Of a DNA stretch of 64,000 bases, positions 46,440-55,355 are shown piece after piece (the stretch's first letter is position 1; the number at the start of each line of letters is the position of its first letter). The translations under genes were made by a program, and so were the position numbers. Origin of the DNA: Nocardioides sediminis (GTDB taxonomy: Bacteria; Actinomycetota; Actinomycetes; Propionibacteriales; Nocardioidaceae); NCBI RefSeq assembly GCF_003047295.1, contig NZ_PZYZ01000002.1, forward strand, positions 434,001-498,000, written 5' to 3'. The notes under the pieces were generated by a model, which was not told the DNA's origin, made no database searches, and worked only from the letters and a program-made list of their open reading frames with translations.

Positions 46440-47501
46440 GTGGCCGACCGCGTCGTCCTCCACATCGGCTCGATGAAGTCGGGCACCAGCTTCATCCAGA
46501 ACGTCCTGGGCAACAACCGGGAGGCCCTGGCCCGGCACGGCATCTCGTTCGCGGGGGAGCGGTGGCGTGACCAGGTGACCGCCGTGCAGGACCTCATCGC
46601 GCACGGCGGCCCGCGGCAGGAGCCGCTCGACCCGGCCGGTCCCTGGCTGACGCTGGTCGACGAGATCAACGCGACGCCGGGCACCGCGGTCGTCTCGATG
46701 GAGTTCCTGGCGCCCCGGGCCACCGCCAAGATCGAGCTGCTGCGCGACGCCCTGCAGGGGGACCTCCAGGTGGTGCTCACCGGTCGCGACCTCGCCCGCA
46801 ACATCGCGGCCATGTGGCTGGAGTCGGTGCAGAACGGGTCGGCGGTCGACTGGGACGCCTACCTCGCCGCCGTGCGGTCCGAGGACCGCTCGCAGCCGGT
46901 GGCGCGCAACTTCTGGAACCACCAGGGGCTCGCCGAGATCGCGCGGCGCTGGGCCGACGCGGTCGGCGAGGACCACTTCACGCTCATGACGGTGCCCCCC
47001 AAGGGCGCCCCGTCGAGCCTGCTGTGGGAGCGCTTCGCGCAGGTGCTGCAGCTCGACCCGCAGGCGTTCGAGCTCGACGTGCGCGCCAATCCCTCGATCG
47101 GGCTGGCGACCGCGATGACGCTGCAGCACCTCAACGCGTTGCTCGAGGCCGACGGCTTCACCGACGACAAGTACTACGACCTGCTGGTCAAGCACCTCCT
47201 CACCAAGCGCGGGCTGGTGTCCCGGCAGGGCCAGGAGCCCCGGCTCGGGCTGGACGAGCGCTGGGTGATGAAGCGCGGCGCCGCCGAGGTGGCCGCGTTG
47301 CGCAAGCAGCGCCACCGGGTGGTCGGCGACCTCGACGAGCTGCTCCCCAAGCCGGTCCCGGGCGTGCACCCCTCGCAGGTCTCCACCCAGCAGCAGCTCG
47401 AGGCCGCCATGGAGGGGCTCTCGCGGATGGTGCAGATCGGCGTCGAGCGCGAGGGCAAGCACCGGCGTCGGATCGCCCGGCTCAGGAAGGCCGACCGATG
47501 A
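46440..47501 (+). CDS. Sulfotransferase-like protein 1
   Basis: 353 aa. The N-terminal VLHIGSMKSGTSFIQNVL (about residues 6-23) is the phosphosulfate-binding loop of PAPS-dependent sulfotransferases, and LTGRDLARNIAAMWLESVQNG (about 114-134) resembles the 3'-phosphate-binding strand-helix. It ends in a basic tail. Closely related to the proteins starting at 50194 and 53455, so these are paralogues. GGAAGGGAA precedes GTG 46440. A TAGGGT hexamer at 46355-46360 may start the operon. The stop overlaps the next gene by 4 bp. Predicted to sulfate an envelope glycan or lipid; the acceptor is unknown. Confidence 0.78.
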   Translation: MADRVVLHIGSMKSGTSFIQNVLGNNREALARHGISFAGERWRDQVTAVQDLIAHGGPRQEPLDPAGPWLTLVDEINATPGTAVVSMEFLAPRATAKIELLRDALQGDLQVVLTGRDLARNIAAMWLESVQNGSAVDWDAYLAAVRSEDRSQPVARNFWNHQGLAEIARRWADAVGEDHFTLMTVPPKGAPSSLLWERFAQVLQLDPQAFELDVRANPSIGLATAMTLQHLNALLEADGFTDDKYYDLLVKHLLTKRGLVSRQGQEPRLGLDERWVMKRGAAEVAALRKQRHRVVGDLDELLPKPVPGVHPSQVSTQQQLEAAMEGLSRMVQIGVEREGKHRRRIARLRKADR

Positions 47502-48379
47502 GCTCGCTCCCGCACGTCGCCGTCATCACGATGGCCCGCGACGAGGGCACCATGCTGCGGCGCTGGGTGGACCACTACTCGCGCGAGGTCGGCGTCGACA
47601 ACCTCGTGGTCGTCGACGACAACAGCTCCGACGGGTCCACCGACGACCTGCCGTGCACTGTGCTGCGCATCCCGCCGCTCACCAGCAAGAAGTCCTTCGA
47701 GCCGGCGCGGATGGGGATGCTGGGCGGTCTCTCGGCCGGCCTGCTCGAGGCGTACGACGCCGCGATCTTCTGCGACGTGGACGAGTTCATCGTCGCCGAC
47801 CCCAAGGTGCACGAGTCGCTGCGCCACTTCGTCGCCGCGCGCGAGGGCCGGCAGGCCATCGGCGTGATGGGGCTCAACGTCGTCCACGACGTCGCGCGCG
47901 AGCCCGCGCTGGTCGACGGCGAGCCGATCCTGGGGCAGCGCCGGCTGGCCAAGTTCCTGCCGCTGATGTGCAAGCCCTCCCTCAAGTGGGAGCCGGCCAA
48001 CTGGGCGCTCGCGTCGCACGGGATCAAGTGCCCCTTCGAGGTCGACCCCGAGCTGTTCATGTTCCACATGAAGTTCGCCGACCGCGACCACCTCCAGGCG
48101 GTGGCCGACCGGCGCCACGAGATGTTCACGACCGAGGGCCGCGCCGCCCGGACGAGCTGGGAGCGCAGCGGCGGCGACATGGTCGACCTGCTCGACGAGA
48201 TCACCGCCGACATCGACCACGACGCGGTCAAGCCGTTCGGCCCGCCGCTGAAGAAGCTGCCCACCATCGTCGAGCAGAGTGCGCCCGACATCTGGCGGGC
48301 GGTCGGCGGGGGACAGGTGCAGGCCATGCGCAACCGTCCCTTCGTCCGGATCCCCGACCGCTTCCTCGGCCGGGTGTGA
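47498..48379 (+). CDS. Family 2-like glycosyltransferase
   Basis: 293 aa. Starts HVAVITMARDEGTMLRRWVDHY and continues LVVVDDNSSDGSTDDL (about residues 36-51), a GT-A nucleotide-sugar site, then DAAIFCDVDEFIVAD (DxD, about 86-100) as in the DUF23/GT92-related and GT2 families. No transmembrane segments, so it acts in the cytosol. ATG 47498 overlaps the sulfotransferase stop and its own stop is overlapped by the next gene, showing coupled synthesis. Sugar and acceptor unknown. Confidence 0.8.
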   Translation: MSSLPHVAVITMARDEGTMLRRWVDHYSREVGVDNLVVVDDNSSDGSTDDLPCTVLRIPPLTSKKSFEPARMGMLGGLSAGLLEAYDAAIFCDVDEFIVADPKVHESLRHFVAAREGRQAIGVMGLNVVHDVAREPALVDGEPILGQRRLAKFLPLMCKPSLKWEPANWALASHGIKCPFEVDPELFMFHMKFADRDHLQAVADRRHEMFTTEGRAARTSWERSGGDMVDLLDEITADIDHDAVKPFGPPLKKLPTIVEQSAPDIWRAVGGGQVQAMRNRPFVRIPDRFLGRV

Positions 48380-49959
48380 GCCGCACCGCCATGGCTGCTG
48401 CTGCCGTCACCGAGGTGCGGGTCGACTCCGAGGGCATCCGGCTCGTCGGCCCCGACGTGCTGTGCAACCTGGCCTTCGACGGTCGCCGCATCTGGTCCTT
48501 CTGGAGCCGGCGCGACGCCGTCCGCGACGGGGCGGGCTGGCTGGTGCGCTGGCCCGAGCGGCTGGAGATGCACCTTGACGGCGTCACCCGTGTGACGGTC
48601 ACGCTGGGAACCGGTGAGGTGGTGCACGACGACGAGGTCCGCTTCGGCACCTCCCAGGAGCGCGTGAGCGTGGTCGACCGCCAGGGCGCCCCGCTCGGCA
48701 TCGACAACTACGGGCGGCTGGTCAAGACGTTCGAGACCAAGGACGAGGGCCAGCTGGAGCCGCTGCTCGACGCCCTCGAGACCGTGCTGGGGCTGTTGCG
48801 CGCGGAGGGCCTCGAGGCGTTCCCGGCGTACGGCACCCTGCTCGGCGCCGTGCGCGACGGCGCCTTCATCGGCCACGACAGCGACGCGGACGTCGGCTAC
48901 GTCAGCCACCACACGCACCCGCTGGACGTGGTCCGGGAGTCGCACCGGGTGCAGCGCGCGGTGCAGCGGCAGGGCTACCCGACGTCGAGGCACAGTGGGG
49001 CGGCGTTCAAGATCGACGTGCCCGACGCCGACGGGTCGGTGCGCGGCCTCGACGTCTTCGGCGGGTTCTTCTCCGGCGATCACCTGGCGCTGATGGGCGA
49101 GGTCTGGGCGCCGTTCGAGCGGGAGTGGATCTTCCCGCTGGGCACCACCACGCTGGAGGGTCGCACGTTCCCGGCCCCCGCCCGACCCGAGCCGCTGCTC
49201 GAGGCGATGTACGGGCCCGGCTGGAAGGTGCCCGACCCGGCCTTCAAGTTCGAGAAGGACGACTCCGCCCAGCGTCGCTTCGACGCGTGGTTCCGCGGCA
49301 CCCGGGTCAACCGTCCGCAGTGGGACCACCGCTACGGGCTCGCCCGCCTGCTGCCGCCGTACCAGCCGCCCCACCACCTCGCCGAGCACCTGCACGAGCG
49401 CGAGGAGCCCGGCACCTGGGTGGTCGACGTCGGCTGCGGCCGCGGGCGTGACGTGCGCTGGCTCGCCAAGCAGGGGCGACCGGCGGTCGGGCTCGACTAC
49501 TCCGGCACCGCGATGACGTTCATCGCCGCGAAGGCCGCCCAGCAGGGCTGGCCCGCCGAGCTGCACACGATGAACCTGCTCGAGCTGCGCCAGGTGCTGG
49601 CCTGGGGGGCCCTGCTCGCGGCCCGGCCCGGACCTCGCACCGTGCTCGCGCGGCACCTCGTCGACAGCACCTCGCCGTACGGCGTCGACAACTTCTGGCG
49701 GCTGGTCTCGATGGTGCTGCGGCCCGGGGAGCGGGTGCACCTCGAGGTCCTCACCGAGGCGGTCGAGGACGCCGAGGGACGCCCGCCGCTGACCCGACCG
49801 GTCGACGTCGACGCGCTCGTCGCCGACGTGGTGGCGCGCGGGTTCGTGGTCAGCGGGCGCGAGGACCTGGTCGGCGAGCCGATCGACTACGGGTACGGCG
49901 AGGAGCCGTCCCGCGACAAGCAGTGGCGGACGTGCCGCCTGGAGGTGGAGAAGCGATGA
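48376..49959 (+). CDS. LicD-like nucleotidyltransferase-fold protein fused to a methyltransferase
   Basis: 527 aa from GTG 48376 (4-bp overlap with the previous stop; ATG 48391 is an alternative, without a clear ribosome binding site). Middle part (about residues 125-290) has AYGTLLGAVRDGAFIGHDSDADVGYV, typical of LicD/fukutin-like phospho-ligand transferases with paired aspartates. The C-terminal part (about 345-500) is a class I SAM methyltransferase with VVDVGCGRGRDVRWLAKQG and LDYSGTAM. The fusion suggests transfer of a phosphorylated group and methylation on the same glycan. Overlaps the next small gene by 4 bp. Confidence 0.78.
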   Translation: MSRTAMAAAAVTEVRVDSEGIRLVGPDVLCNLAFDGRRIWSFWSRRDAVRDGAGWLVRWPERLEMHLDGVTRVTVTLGTGEVVHDDEVRFGTSQERVSVVDRQGAPLGIDNYGRLVKTFETKDEGQLEPLLDALETVLGLLRAEGLEAFPAYGTLLGAVRDGAFIGHDSDADVGYVSHHTHPLDVVRESHRVQRAVQRQGYPTSRHSGAAFKIDVPDADGSVRGLDVFGGFFSGDHLALMGEVWAPFEREWIFPLGTTTLEGRTFPAPARPEPLLEAMYGPGWKVPDPAFKFEKDDSAQRRFDAWFRGTRVNRPQWDHRYGLARLLPPYQPPHHLAEHLHEREEPGTWVVDVGCGRGRDVRWLAKQGRPAVGLDYSGTAMTFIAAKAAQQGWPAELHTMNLLELRQVLAWGALLAARPGPRTVLARHLVDSTSPYGVDNFWRLVSMVLRPGERVHLEVLTEAVEDAEGRPPLTRPVDVDALVADVVARGFVVSGREDLVGEPIDYGYGEEPSRDKQWRTCRLEVEKR

Positions 49960-50183
49960 GGCTGCGTTCGAACGACGGGGGCCGCAAGGACCTGGAGGCG
50001 CGCGTCGACGCGCTGGAGGCGACCGTGGCGTCGCTCGAGGAGCGGGTGGCCGAGGGGCAGGCGCTGCACCAGCGCTTCGCCGAGCTGCTCGACGTGGTGA
50101 CCGAGCTGATGGTCCCGCTCGCCCAGCGCGACGAGGAGTCGGCGGCGCTGGTCCGGCGGTACGTCGACGAGCTGGGGTCGTGA
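49956..50183 (+). CDS. Small coiled-coil protein
   Basis: 75 aa. ATG 49956 overlaps the stop of the fusion gene. Residues about 10-70 form one long amphipathic helix (LEARVDALEATVASLEERVAEG ...), a clear coiled-coil prediction by heptad pattern. Small coiled-coil proteins of this kind (possibly DUF6752) accompany sulfotransferase genes in Nocardioides, as I recall; a scaffold for the neighbouring enzymes is possible. No catalytic residues are evident. Confidence 0.65.
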   Translation: MRLRSNDGGRKDLEARVDALEATVASLEERVAEGQALHQRFAELLDVVTELMVPLAQRDEESAALVRRYVDELGS

Positions 50184-50193
50184 GGACCCCGCG

Positions 50194-51276
50194 GTGAGCC
50201 GTCGCGTCTTCGTCCACATCGGGCTGCCCAAGACCGGCACGTCCTACCTGCAGGCCATCGCCTGGCCGGGACGGGAGCGGCTGCGCGAGGCGGGGCTGCT
50301 GCTGCCGGGCGCTCGCAAGAGCGACCACCTCTTCAGCTCGATGATCGTCCGTGACGACCCGGGCATCGCGCGCCGGGGTCCGGGCGCCTCGGAGGCGTGG
50401 GACCGGGTCCGGGCCGACGTGGCCGACTGGTCGGGCGACTCGCTGGTGAGCCACGAGTTCTTCTGCGCGGCGTCGCAGGAGCAGGCGGCCCGGATGGTCG
50501 AGCAGCTCGCCCCGGCCCAGGTGCACGTCGTCGTCACCGCCCGTGAGCCGCTCGGCCTCTTCACCTCCAGCTGGCAGGAGTCGCTCAAGAACAAGTCGAC
50601 CACCCGGCTGGCCGACTACGGCCGCGGGGAGTCCGACGACCCCCGCGCCGTGTGGGACTGGCGTGCCCTGGACCTGGGCCTGGTCCTCGAGCGGTGGGCG
50701 CCGGCGGTGCCGGCGGAGCGGCTGCACGTCATCACGCCGCCGCCGCCCGGCTCGGCCCGCGAGGTGCTGTGGGAGCGGTTCGCCGGGGTGCTCGGGATCG
50801 ACCCCGCCACCTGCGACGCCACGCGCGGCTTCGCCAACGCCTCGATGGGCGTCGTCGAGGCCGAGACCCTGCGCCGGGTCAACGAGCGGCTGAAGGGCTT
50901 CAACACCGCCCGTGCCCGCGGGGTGTGGCTGCGCTCCTTCCTCGCCGACGAGCGGCTGGTGCCGCGGCGGGGGGAGCCGTTCTGGCCGGCCGATGACCAG
51001 GTGGCCGACGCCCGCGCCCGCGGCGAGCGGGCGGTGGAGCGGCTGCGCGCGGCGGCGTACGACGTCGTGGGCGACCCGGACCTGCTCCGCGTCCCCGAGG
51101 ACCTGCCGCCCCGGCGGCACCCGGACTCGGTGACCGACGCCGAGGTGGCCGAGGTCGCGGTCGACCTGGTGGCCACGCTGATGGGCGACCTGCAGCGGCG
51201 GGCCGAGCGCACGTCCGCACCGGCCGACCCGCCGTCCCGGCTGACCCGGCTGCGCCAGGCGCTGCGCGGTGTGTGA
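50194..51276 (+). CDS. Sulfotransferase-like protein 2
   Basis: 360 aa. Phosphosulfate loop VFVHIGLPKTGTSYLQAIAW (about residues 5-24) and VVTAREPLGLFTSSWQESLKNKS (about 113-135), where the R and S match the 3'-phosphate site. C-terminal part is rich in Arg/Asp and less conserved. GTG 50194 lies 10 bp after the coiled-coil gene, so it belongs to the same operon. Paralogue of the proteins at 46440 and 53455. Predicted cytosolic enzyme using PAPS; acceptor unknown. Confidence 0.78.
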   Translation: MSRRVFVHIGLPKTGTSYLQAIAWPGRERLREAGLLLPGARKSDHLFSSMIVRDDPGIARRGPGASEAWDRVRADVADWSGDSLVSHEFFCAASQEQAARMVEQLAPAQVHVVVTAREPLGLFTSSWQESLKNKSTTRLADYGRGESDDPRAVWDWRALDLGLVLERWAPAVPAERLHVITPPPPGSAREVLWERFAGVLGIDPATCDATRGFANASMGVVEAETLRRVNERLKGFNTARARGVWLRSFLADERLVPRRGEPFWPADDQVADARARGERAVERLRAAAYDVVGDPDLLRVPEDLPPRRHPDSVTDAEVAEVAVDLVATLMGDLQRRAERTSAPADPPSRLTRLRQALRGV

Positions 51277-51310
51277 CCTGTCTCATGTGCCGGGGCGGAC
51301 CGCCCGCACC

Positions 51311-51344
51311 TAGGCTGTCCCAACTACCGGCTGGTAGCCAGCCG
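51311..51344 (+). promoter_or_regulatory. Acyl-CoA dehydrogenase promoter with operator-like palindrome
   Basis: TAGGCT (51311-51316) is a likely -10. CGGCTGG-TAG-CCAGCCG (51328-51344), nested with CTACC-GGCT-GGTAG (51324-51337), overlaps the predicted start site, as expected for a TetR- or FadR-type repressor. It precedes ATG 51374 and marks a transcription unit separate from the sulfotransferase operon. Confidence 0.5.
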
Positions 51345-51373
51345 TCACGCCCTCCAACGGAAGGACTCCCGCC

Positions 51374-52570
51374 ATGGGTCGCCTCTGCCAGACCGACGGA
51401 CTCACCGAGGACCAGACCGAGATCCTCAAGGCGGTGCGGCAGTTCGTGGACGAGAAGATCCTGCCGGTGGCGACGGAGCTCGAGCACGCGGATGAGTACC
51501 CGCAGGAGATCGTCGACGGCCTCAAGGAGCTCGGCATCTTCGGGCTGATGATCCCCGAGGAGTACGACGGGCTCGGCGAGTCGCTCCTGACCTACGCGCT
51601 GTGCGTGGAGGAGATCGCCCGCGGCTGGATGAGCGTCTCGGGCGTCATCAACACCCACTTCATCGTGGCCTACATGCTGATGCAGCACGGCACCGAGGAG
51701 CAGAAGCGCAAGTACCTCCCGCGGATGGCGACCGGCGAGGTGCGGGGCGCGTTCTCGATGTCCGAGCCGGGTCTGGGCTCCGACGTGTCGGCGATCAAGA
51801 CCAAGGCGGTCCGCGACGGTGACGACTACGTCATCAACGGGCAGAAGATGTGGCTGACCAACGGCGGCACGTCCACGCTCATCGCGGTGCTGTGCAGGAC
51901 CGACGAGGGCGCCGAGTCGGTCTACAAGAACATGACGACCTTCCTGGTGGAGAAGGAGCCGGGCTACGGCGAGACCGCCCCCGGCCTCACGATCCCCGGC
52001 AAGATCGACAAGATGGGCTACAAGGGCGTCGACACCACCGAGGCCGTCTTCGAGAACCACCGGCTCTCCGCGGACCAGGTGCTCGGCGGGGAGCCGGGCA
52101 AGGGCTTCTACCAGATGATGGACGGCGTCGAGGTCGGCCGCGTCAACGTCGCCGCCCGCGCGTGCGGGATCGCGAACCGGGCCTTCGAGCTCGGGGTGGC
52201 CTACTCCCAGCAACGCGAGACCTTCGGCAAGAAGATCGCCGACCACCAGGCCATCCTGTTCCGGCTCGCGGAGATGGCGACCAAGGTCGAGACCGCGCAC
52301 ACGATGATGGTCCGCGCGGCCCGCACCAAGGACAAGGGGATGCGCAACGACGTCGAGGCCGGGATGGCCAAGATGCTCGCGTCCGAGTACTGCAACGAGG
52401 TCGTCGAGGCCTCCTTCCGCATCCACGGCGGCTACGGCTACTCCAAGGAGTACGAGATCGAGCGGCTCTACCGCGAGGCGGCGTTCATGCTCATCGGCGA
52501 GGGCACCTCGGACATCCAGAAGATGATCATCGGCCGGTCGGTCCTCAAGGACTACCAGCTCAAGGGCTGA
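51374..52570 (+). CDS. Acyl-CoA dehydrogenase
   Basis: 398 aa, usual length. N-terminal helical domain, middle beta domain with GAFSMSEPGLGSDVSAIKTKA (FAD contact, about residues 119-139) and WLTNGG, and a C-terminal helical domain with GRVNVAARACGIANRAFELGVAYSQQRETFGK and the catalytic base Glu376 in LIGEGTSDIQK. It introduces a trans-2 double bond into an acyl-CoA, passing electrons to ETF. AAGGAC precedes the ATG. It sits within the sulfotransferase cluster, and the next sulfotransferase gene starts 1 bp after its stop, so the two are co-transcribed. Whether it serves the cluster or general fatty-acid breakdown is unclear. Confidence 0.93.
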   Translation: MGRLCQTDGLTEDQTEILKAVRQFVDEKILPVATELEHADEYPQEIVDGLKELGIFGLMIPEEYDGLGESLLTYALCVEEIARGWMSVSGVINTHFIVAYMLMQHGTEEQKRKYLPRMATGEVRGAFSMSEPGLGSDVSAIKTKAVRDGDDYVINGQKMWLTNGGTSTLIAVLCRTDEGAESVYKNMTTFLVEKEPGYGETAPGLTIPGKIDKMGYKGVDTTEAVFENHRLSADQVLGGEPGKGFYQMMDGVEVGRVNVAARACGIANRAFELGVAYSQQRETFGKKIADHQAILFRLAEMATKVETAHTMMVRAARTKDKGMRNDVEAGMAKMLASEYCNEVVEASFRIHGGYGYSKEYEIERLYREAAFMLIGEGTSDIQKMIIGRSVLKDYQLKG

Positions 52571-52571
52571 G

Positions 52572-53444
52572 GTGTACCTCCCGCCGCCGGTCCGTCGCCG
52601 CCTCGACGCGCGCCTCGACCAGGCGCGCGAGGAGGGGTTCCGCGCCGGGCTCGCCGCCGCGGCGGCCCGCCGTTCGCGCGAGCGGTACCGCTACGTCTTC
52701 GTGGTGACCTACGGCCGCTCCGGCTCGACGCTGGTGCAGGGCCTGCTCAACGCGTTCCCCCGGGTGCTGGTGCGCGGCGAGAACGACCTCTACCTGCTCG
52801 ACCTCTACCGGGCGCTGGCGCGCGTGCGGGCGTTCCGCGAGCTGCACGGCGAGCACGGCTCCCGCAACGTCGTCTCGGCGTTCTACGGACTCAAGGCGAT
52901 CCGTCGCAGCGCCTTCATGCAGGCCATGAACGACGTCGTCACGACCGGCGTGGTGGGCAACCTCGACGCCGACGACTACGACGTGATCGGCTTCAAGGAG
53001 GTCGTCTGGCACCGGATCGAGCCGGAGGAGACCGCGGCGTTCTTCGACACCATGGACAAGGCCTTCCCCGGGGTGCGCTACGTGCTCAACACCCGCGACG
53101 TCGAGCGGGTCCTCGGGTCGGGGTTCTGGCGCGAGGCGGACGCCGACGAGGCGCGCGCCCTCATCGAGCGGGTCGTGGAGATCCAGGATCACCTGCGCGC
53201 CACGCGCCCCGACCGCGTCCACGACGTGCGCTACGAGGAGCTCACCGGGCCCGACCCGGACGCCCGCGACGACGTCGTACGACGGCTGGGCGAGTTCGTG
53301 ACCGGCGCGCCGGTGACGCCGTCGGTGCTCGCCTCGGCGCGTGAGGTCCTCGCGACGGGGCACGGCCCGTTCCCGTTCGCGCGCCAGGACCCCGATCACC
53401 AGCACACCGAGCCGCAGCACTCGGACGGGTCGGTCGCCGACTAG
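52572..53444 (+). CDS. Sulfotransferase-like protein 3 (divergent type)
   Basis: 290 aa. The PAPS-loop-like YVFVVTYGRSGSTLVQGLLNAFP (about residues 40-62) places it in the sulfotransferase superfamily but in another branch than its neighbours, closer to Sulfotransfer_3/LPS-type proteins. VRYVLNTRDVERVLGSGFW (about 173-191) is the second conserved block. A basic N-terminal helix precedes the loop. GTG 52572 follows the acyl-CoA dehydrogenase stop by one base. It ends with a His-rich tail (DPDHQHTEPQHSD). Confidence 0.75.
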   Translation: MYLPPPVRRRLDARLDQAREEGFRAGLAAAAARRSRERYRYVFVVTYGRSGSTLVQGLLNAFPRVLVRGENDLYLLDLYRALARVRAFRELHGEHGSRNVVSAFYGLKAIRRSAFMQAMNDVVTTGVVGNLDADDYDVIGFKEVVWHRIEPEETAAFFDTMDKAFPGVRYVLNTRDVERVLGSGFWREADADEARALIERVVEIQDHLRATRPDRVHDVRYEELTGPDPDARDDVVRRLGEFVTGAPVTPSVLASAREVLATGHGPFPFARQDPDHQHTEPQHSDGSVAD

Positions 53445-53454
53445 GGTGACGCCC

Positions 53455-54549
53455 ATGTCCCGCCGGCTCGTGCTCCACGTGGGAGCGATGAAGTCCGGCA
53501 CCAGCTACGTGCAGTCGCGGCTGTTCGCCAACAAGCGGATGCTGGCCGAGCGCGGCATCCTCGTGCCCGGCATGAACTGGCTCTCGCAGGTGATGGCCGC
53601 GCGCGACGTGCTCGGCTCCGGCGAGGCCCAGTGGGCGAAGATGGCCGGCAAGGTGCAGGCGCACGAGGGCACGTCGGTGATCTCGATGGAGTACCTCGGT
53701 CCCGTGCGGCCGGTCGTCGTACGCCGTGTGCTCGCATCTTTCCCGGACCACGAGGTGACCGTCGTGGTCACCGCCCGCGACCTCAACCGCTCCATCGCCG
53801 CGATGTGGCAGGAGACGGTGCAGAACGGCCGCACCTGGACCTTCGCCGACTACCTCGCCGGGATCGAGGCCTGGCGCCCCGGTCACCGCGACGAGTCGGC
53901 GGAGCCGCCTGAGTCGGGGCGCACCTTCTGGCGCCAGCAGAACATCGTCCGTTTCGCCCGCACCTGGGGCGAGGAGGTCGGCGCCGCCAACGTCGTGGTC
54001 GTGACCGTGCCGCCCCCGGGCGCCCCGCGTGAGCTCCTCTGGGAGCGGTTCTGCTCGGTGCTGGGCACGTCTCCCGACGGGTTCGCGCCCGCCCGGATGG
54101 GCAACGAGTCCGTGGGGGCCGCGTCGACGCTGGTGATCCGGCGGGTCAACGAGCTGCTCAACGACGAGGGCCTCGTCTTCCCCGAGGGCACCGAGCTGCG
54201 CAAGGGGGTCCTGGCCAAGCAGGTGCTGGCGGCGCGCAAGAAGGAGGAGCCGGCGATCGGGCTCCCCGTGGCGCCCTGGGTGGTCGACCACGCCGGGCAC
54301 ATGGTCTCGGCGCTCGACGAGCTCGGGGTCTCGCTGGTCGGCTCCTGGTCGGACCTCACGCCGGTGGACGTGCCCGGCGTCGACCCGGCGACGGTCTCGC
54401 CGACGTTGGTCGCGGACGCCGCGATCGCCGGGCTGGCCGGGGTGCTCGCCGAGCAGATCCGACTGGCCGGCGCGGGGTCGTCCGACTCCTCTGACCCGTC
54501 GGACTCCTCCGACGACGTGGACGACCTGGACGACGGGGGGTCGGGCTGA
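53455..54549 (+). CDS. Sulfotransferase-like protein 4
   Basis: 364 aa. VLHVGAMKSGTSYVQSRLF (about residues 5-23) and VVVTARDLNRSIAAMWQETVQNG (about 103-125) make it a clear paralogue of the protein at 46440. The last 25 residues are a Ser/Asp repeat (SSDSSDPSDSSDDVDD) likely to be disordered. TAGGGT at 53442-53447 lies 7 bases before ATG 53455, so it can be transcribed on its own as a leaderless mRNA in addition to read-through. The stop overlaps the methyltransferase start by one base. Confidence 0.78.
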   Translation: MSRRLVLHVGAMKSGTSYVQSRLFANKRMLAERGILVPGMNWLSQVMAARDVLGSGEAQWAKMAGKVQAHEGTSVISMEYLGPVRPVVVRRVLASFPDHEVTVVVTARDLNRSIAAMWQETVQNGRTWTFADYLAGIEAWRPGHRDESAEPPESGRTFWRQQNIVRFARTWGEEVGAANVVVVTVPPPGAPRELLWERFCSVLGTSPDGFAPARMGNESVGAASTLVIRRVNELLNDEGLVFPEGTELRKGVLAKQVLAARKKEEPAIGLPVAPWVVDHAGHMVSALDELGVSLVGSWSDLTPVDVPGVDPATVSPTLVADAAIAGLAGVLAEQIRLAGAGSSDSSDPSDSSDDVDDLDDGGSG

Positions 54550-55355
54550 TGGCGCCCGCGTTCCTCCACGACACCTGGCCGCGCCTCGAGGCGCCGTTCG
54601 CGGCACTGCTCGAGGAGAGCCTGGGCCCGCGCGACCCCTCGATGATGCTCGCGACCGTGCGCTCCCTGGACCTTCCTCCCGACAGCGTGGCCGTGGACGT
54701 GGGTTGCGGCGAGGGCGCCGCAGCCTTCCGTCTCGCCGCCCACTTCGGGCTGCAGGTGGTCGGCATCGACCCGGTGCAGCGCCACCTCGACCTCGCCCGC
54801 GAGGCGCGGCGCTCGGAGCCCGAGGTGGTCGCCTCCCGGGTGTCCTTCGAGCGCGGCACGGCCGACCGGATCCCGCTGCGCGACGCCTCCGTGGACCTCG
54901 TGTGGTGCACCGACATCCTCGAGCGGGTGCCGTCGCTGGCGTCGTCGTACCGCGAGGTCCATCGCGTGCTGCGGCCGGGCGGGCGTGCGCTGGTGCACCA
55001 GGTGCTCGCCACCGACCTGCTCGCGCCGGAGGAGGCCGACTGGCTGTTCCCGGTCCTGGGCGTCGTGCCCTCGTCGGTCGACCGCGACACCGCCGACGGC
55101 GCCGTCCGCGGCTCCGGTCTCGTGGTGGAGGCGACGGCCGACCTCGGCTCGGAGTGGGCCGAGCACGCGGAGGAAGGCACGGGGCTCGCCTCCCGGGCGC
55201 TCCTGCGCGTCGCGCGGCTCCAGCGGGACCCCGAGCGGTACCGCTCGGCCTTCGGCGACGCGGCGTACGACGTGATGCTGGGGGAGTGTCTCTGGCAGGT
55301 CTACCTGATGCTTGGGAAGCTCACCGAACGGGTCCAGCTGCTCGCACGGCCCTGA
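54549..55355 (+). CDS. Class I SAM-dependent methyltransferase
   Basis: 268 aa. Motif I VAVDVGCGEGAAAFRLAAHFG (about residues 47-67), VVGIDPVQRHLDLAREA, and the UbiE-like EVHRVLRPGGRALVHQVL (about 136-153). Substrate unknown; the coupled sulfotransferase upstream suggests methylation of the same surface molecule. It closes the 46.4-55.4 kb cluster. The following 188 bp (55356-55543) show no gene, tRNA or convincing hairpin. Confidence 0.85.
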   Translation: MAPAFLHDTWPRLEAPFAALLEESLGPRDPSMMLATVRSLDLPPDSVAVDVGCGEGAAAFRLAAHFGLQVVGIDPVQRHLDLAREARRSEPEVVASRVSFERGTADRIPLRDASVDLVWCTDILERVPSLASSYREVHRVLRPGGRALVHQVLATDLLAPEEADWLFPVLGVVPSSVDRDTADGAVRGSGLVVEATADLGSEWAEHAEEGTGLASRALLRVARLQRDPERYRSAFGDAAYDVMLGECLWQVYLMLGKLTERVQLLARP

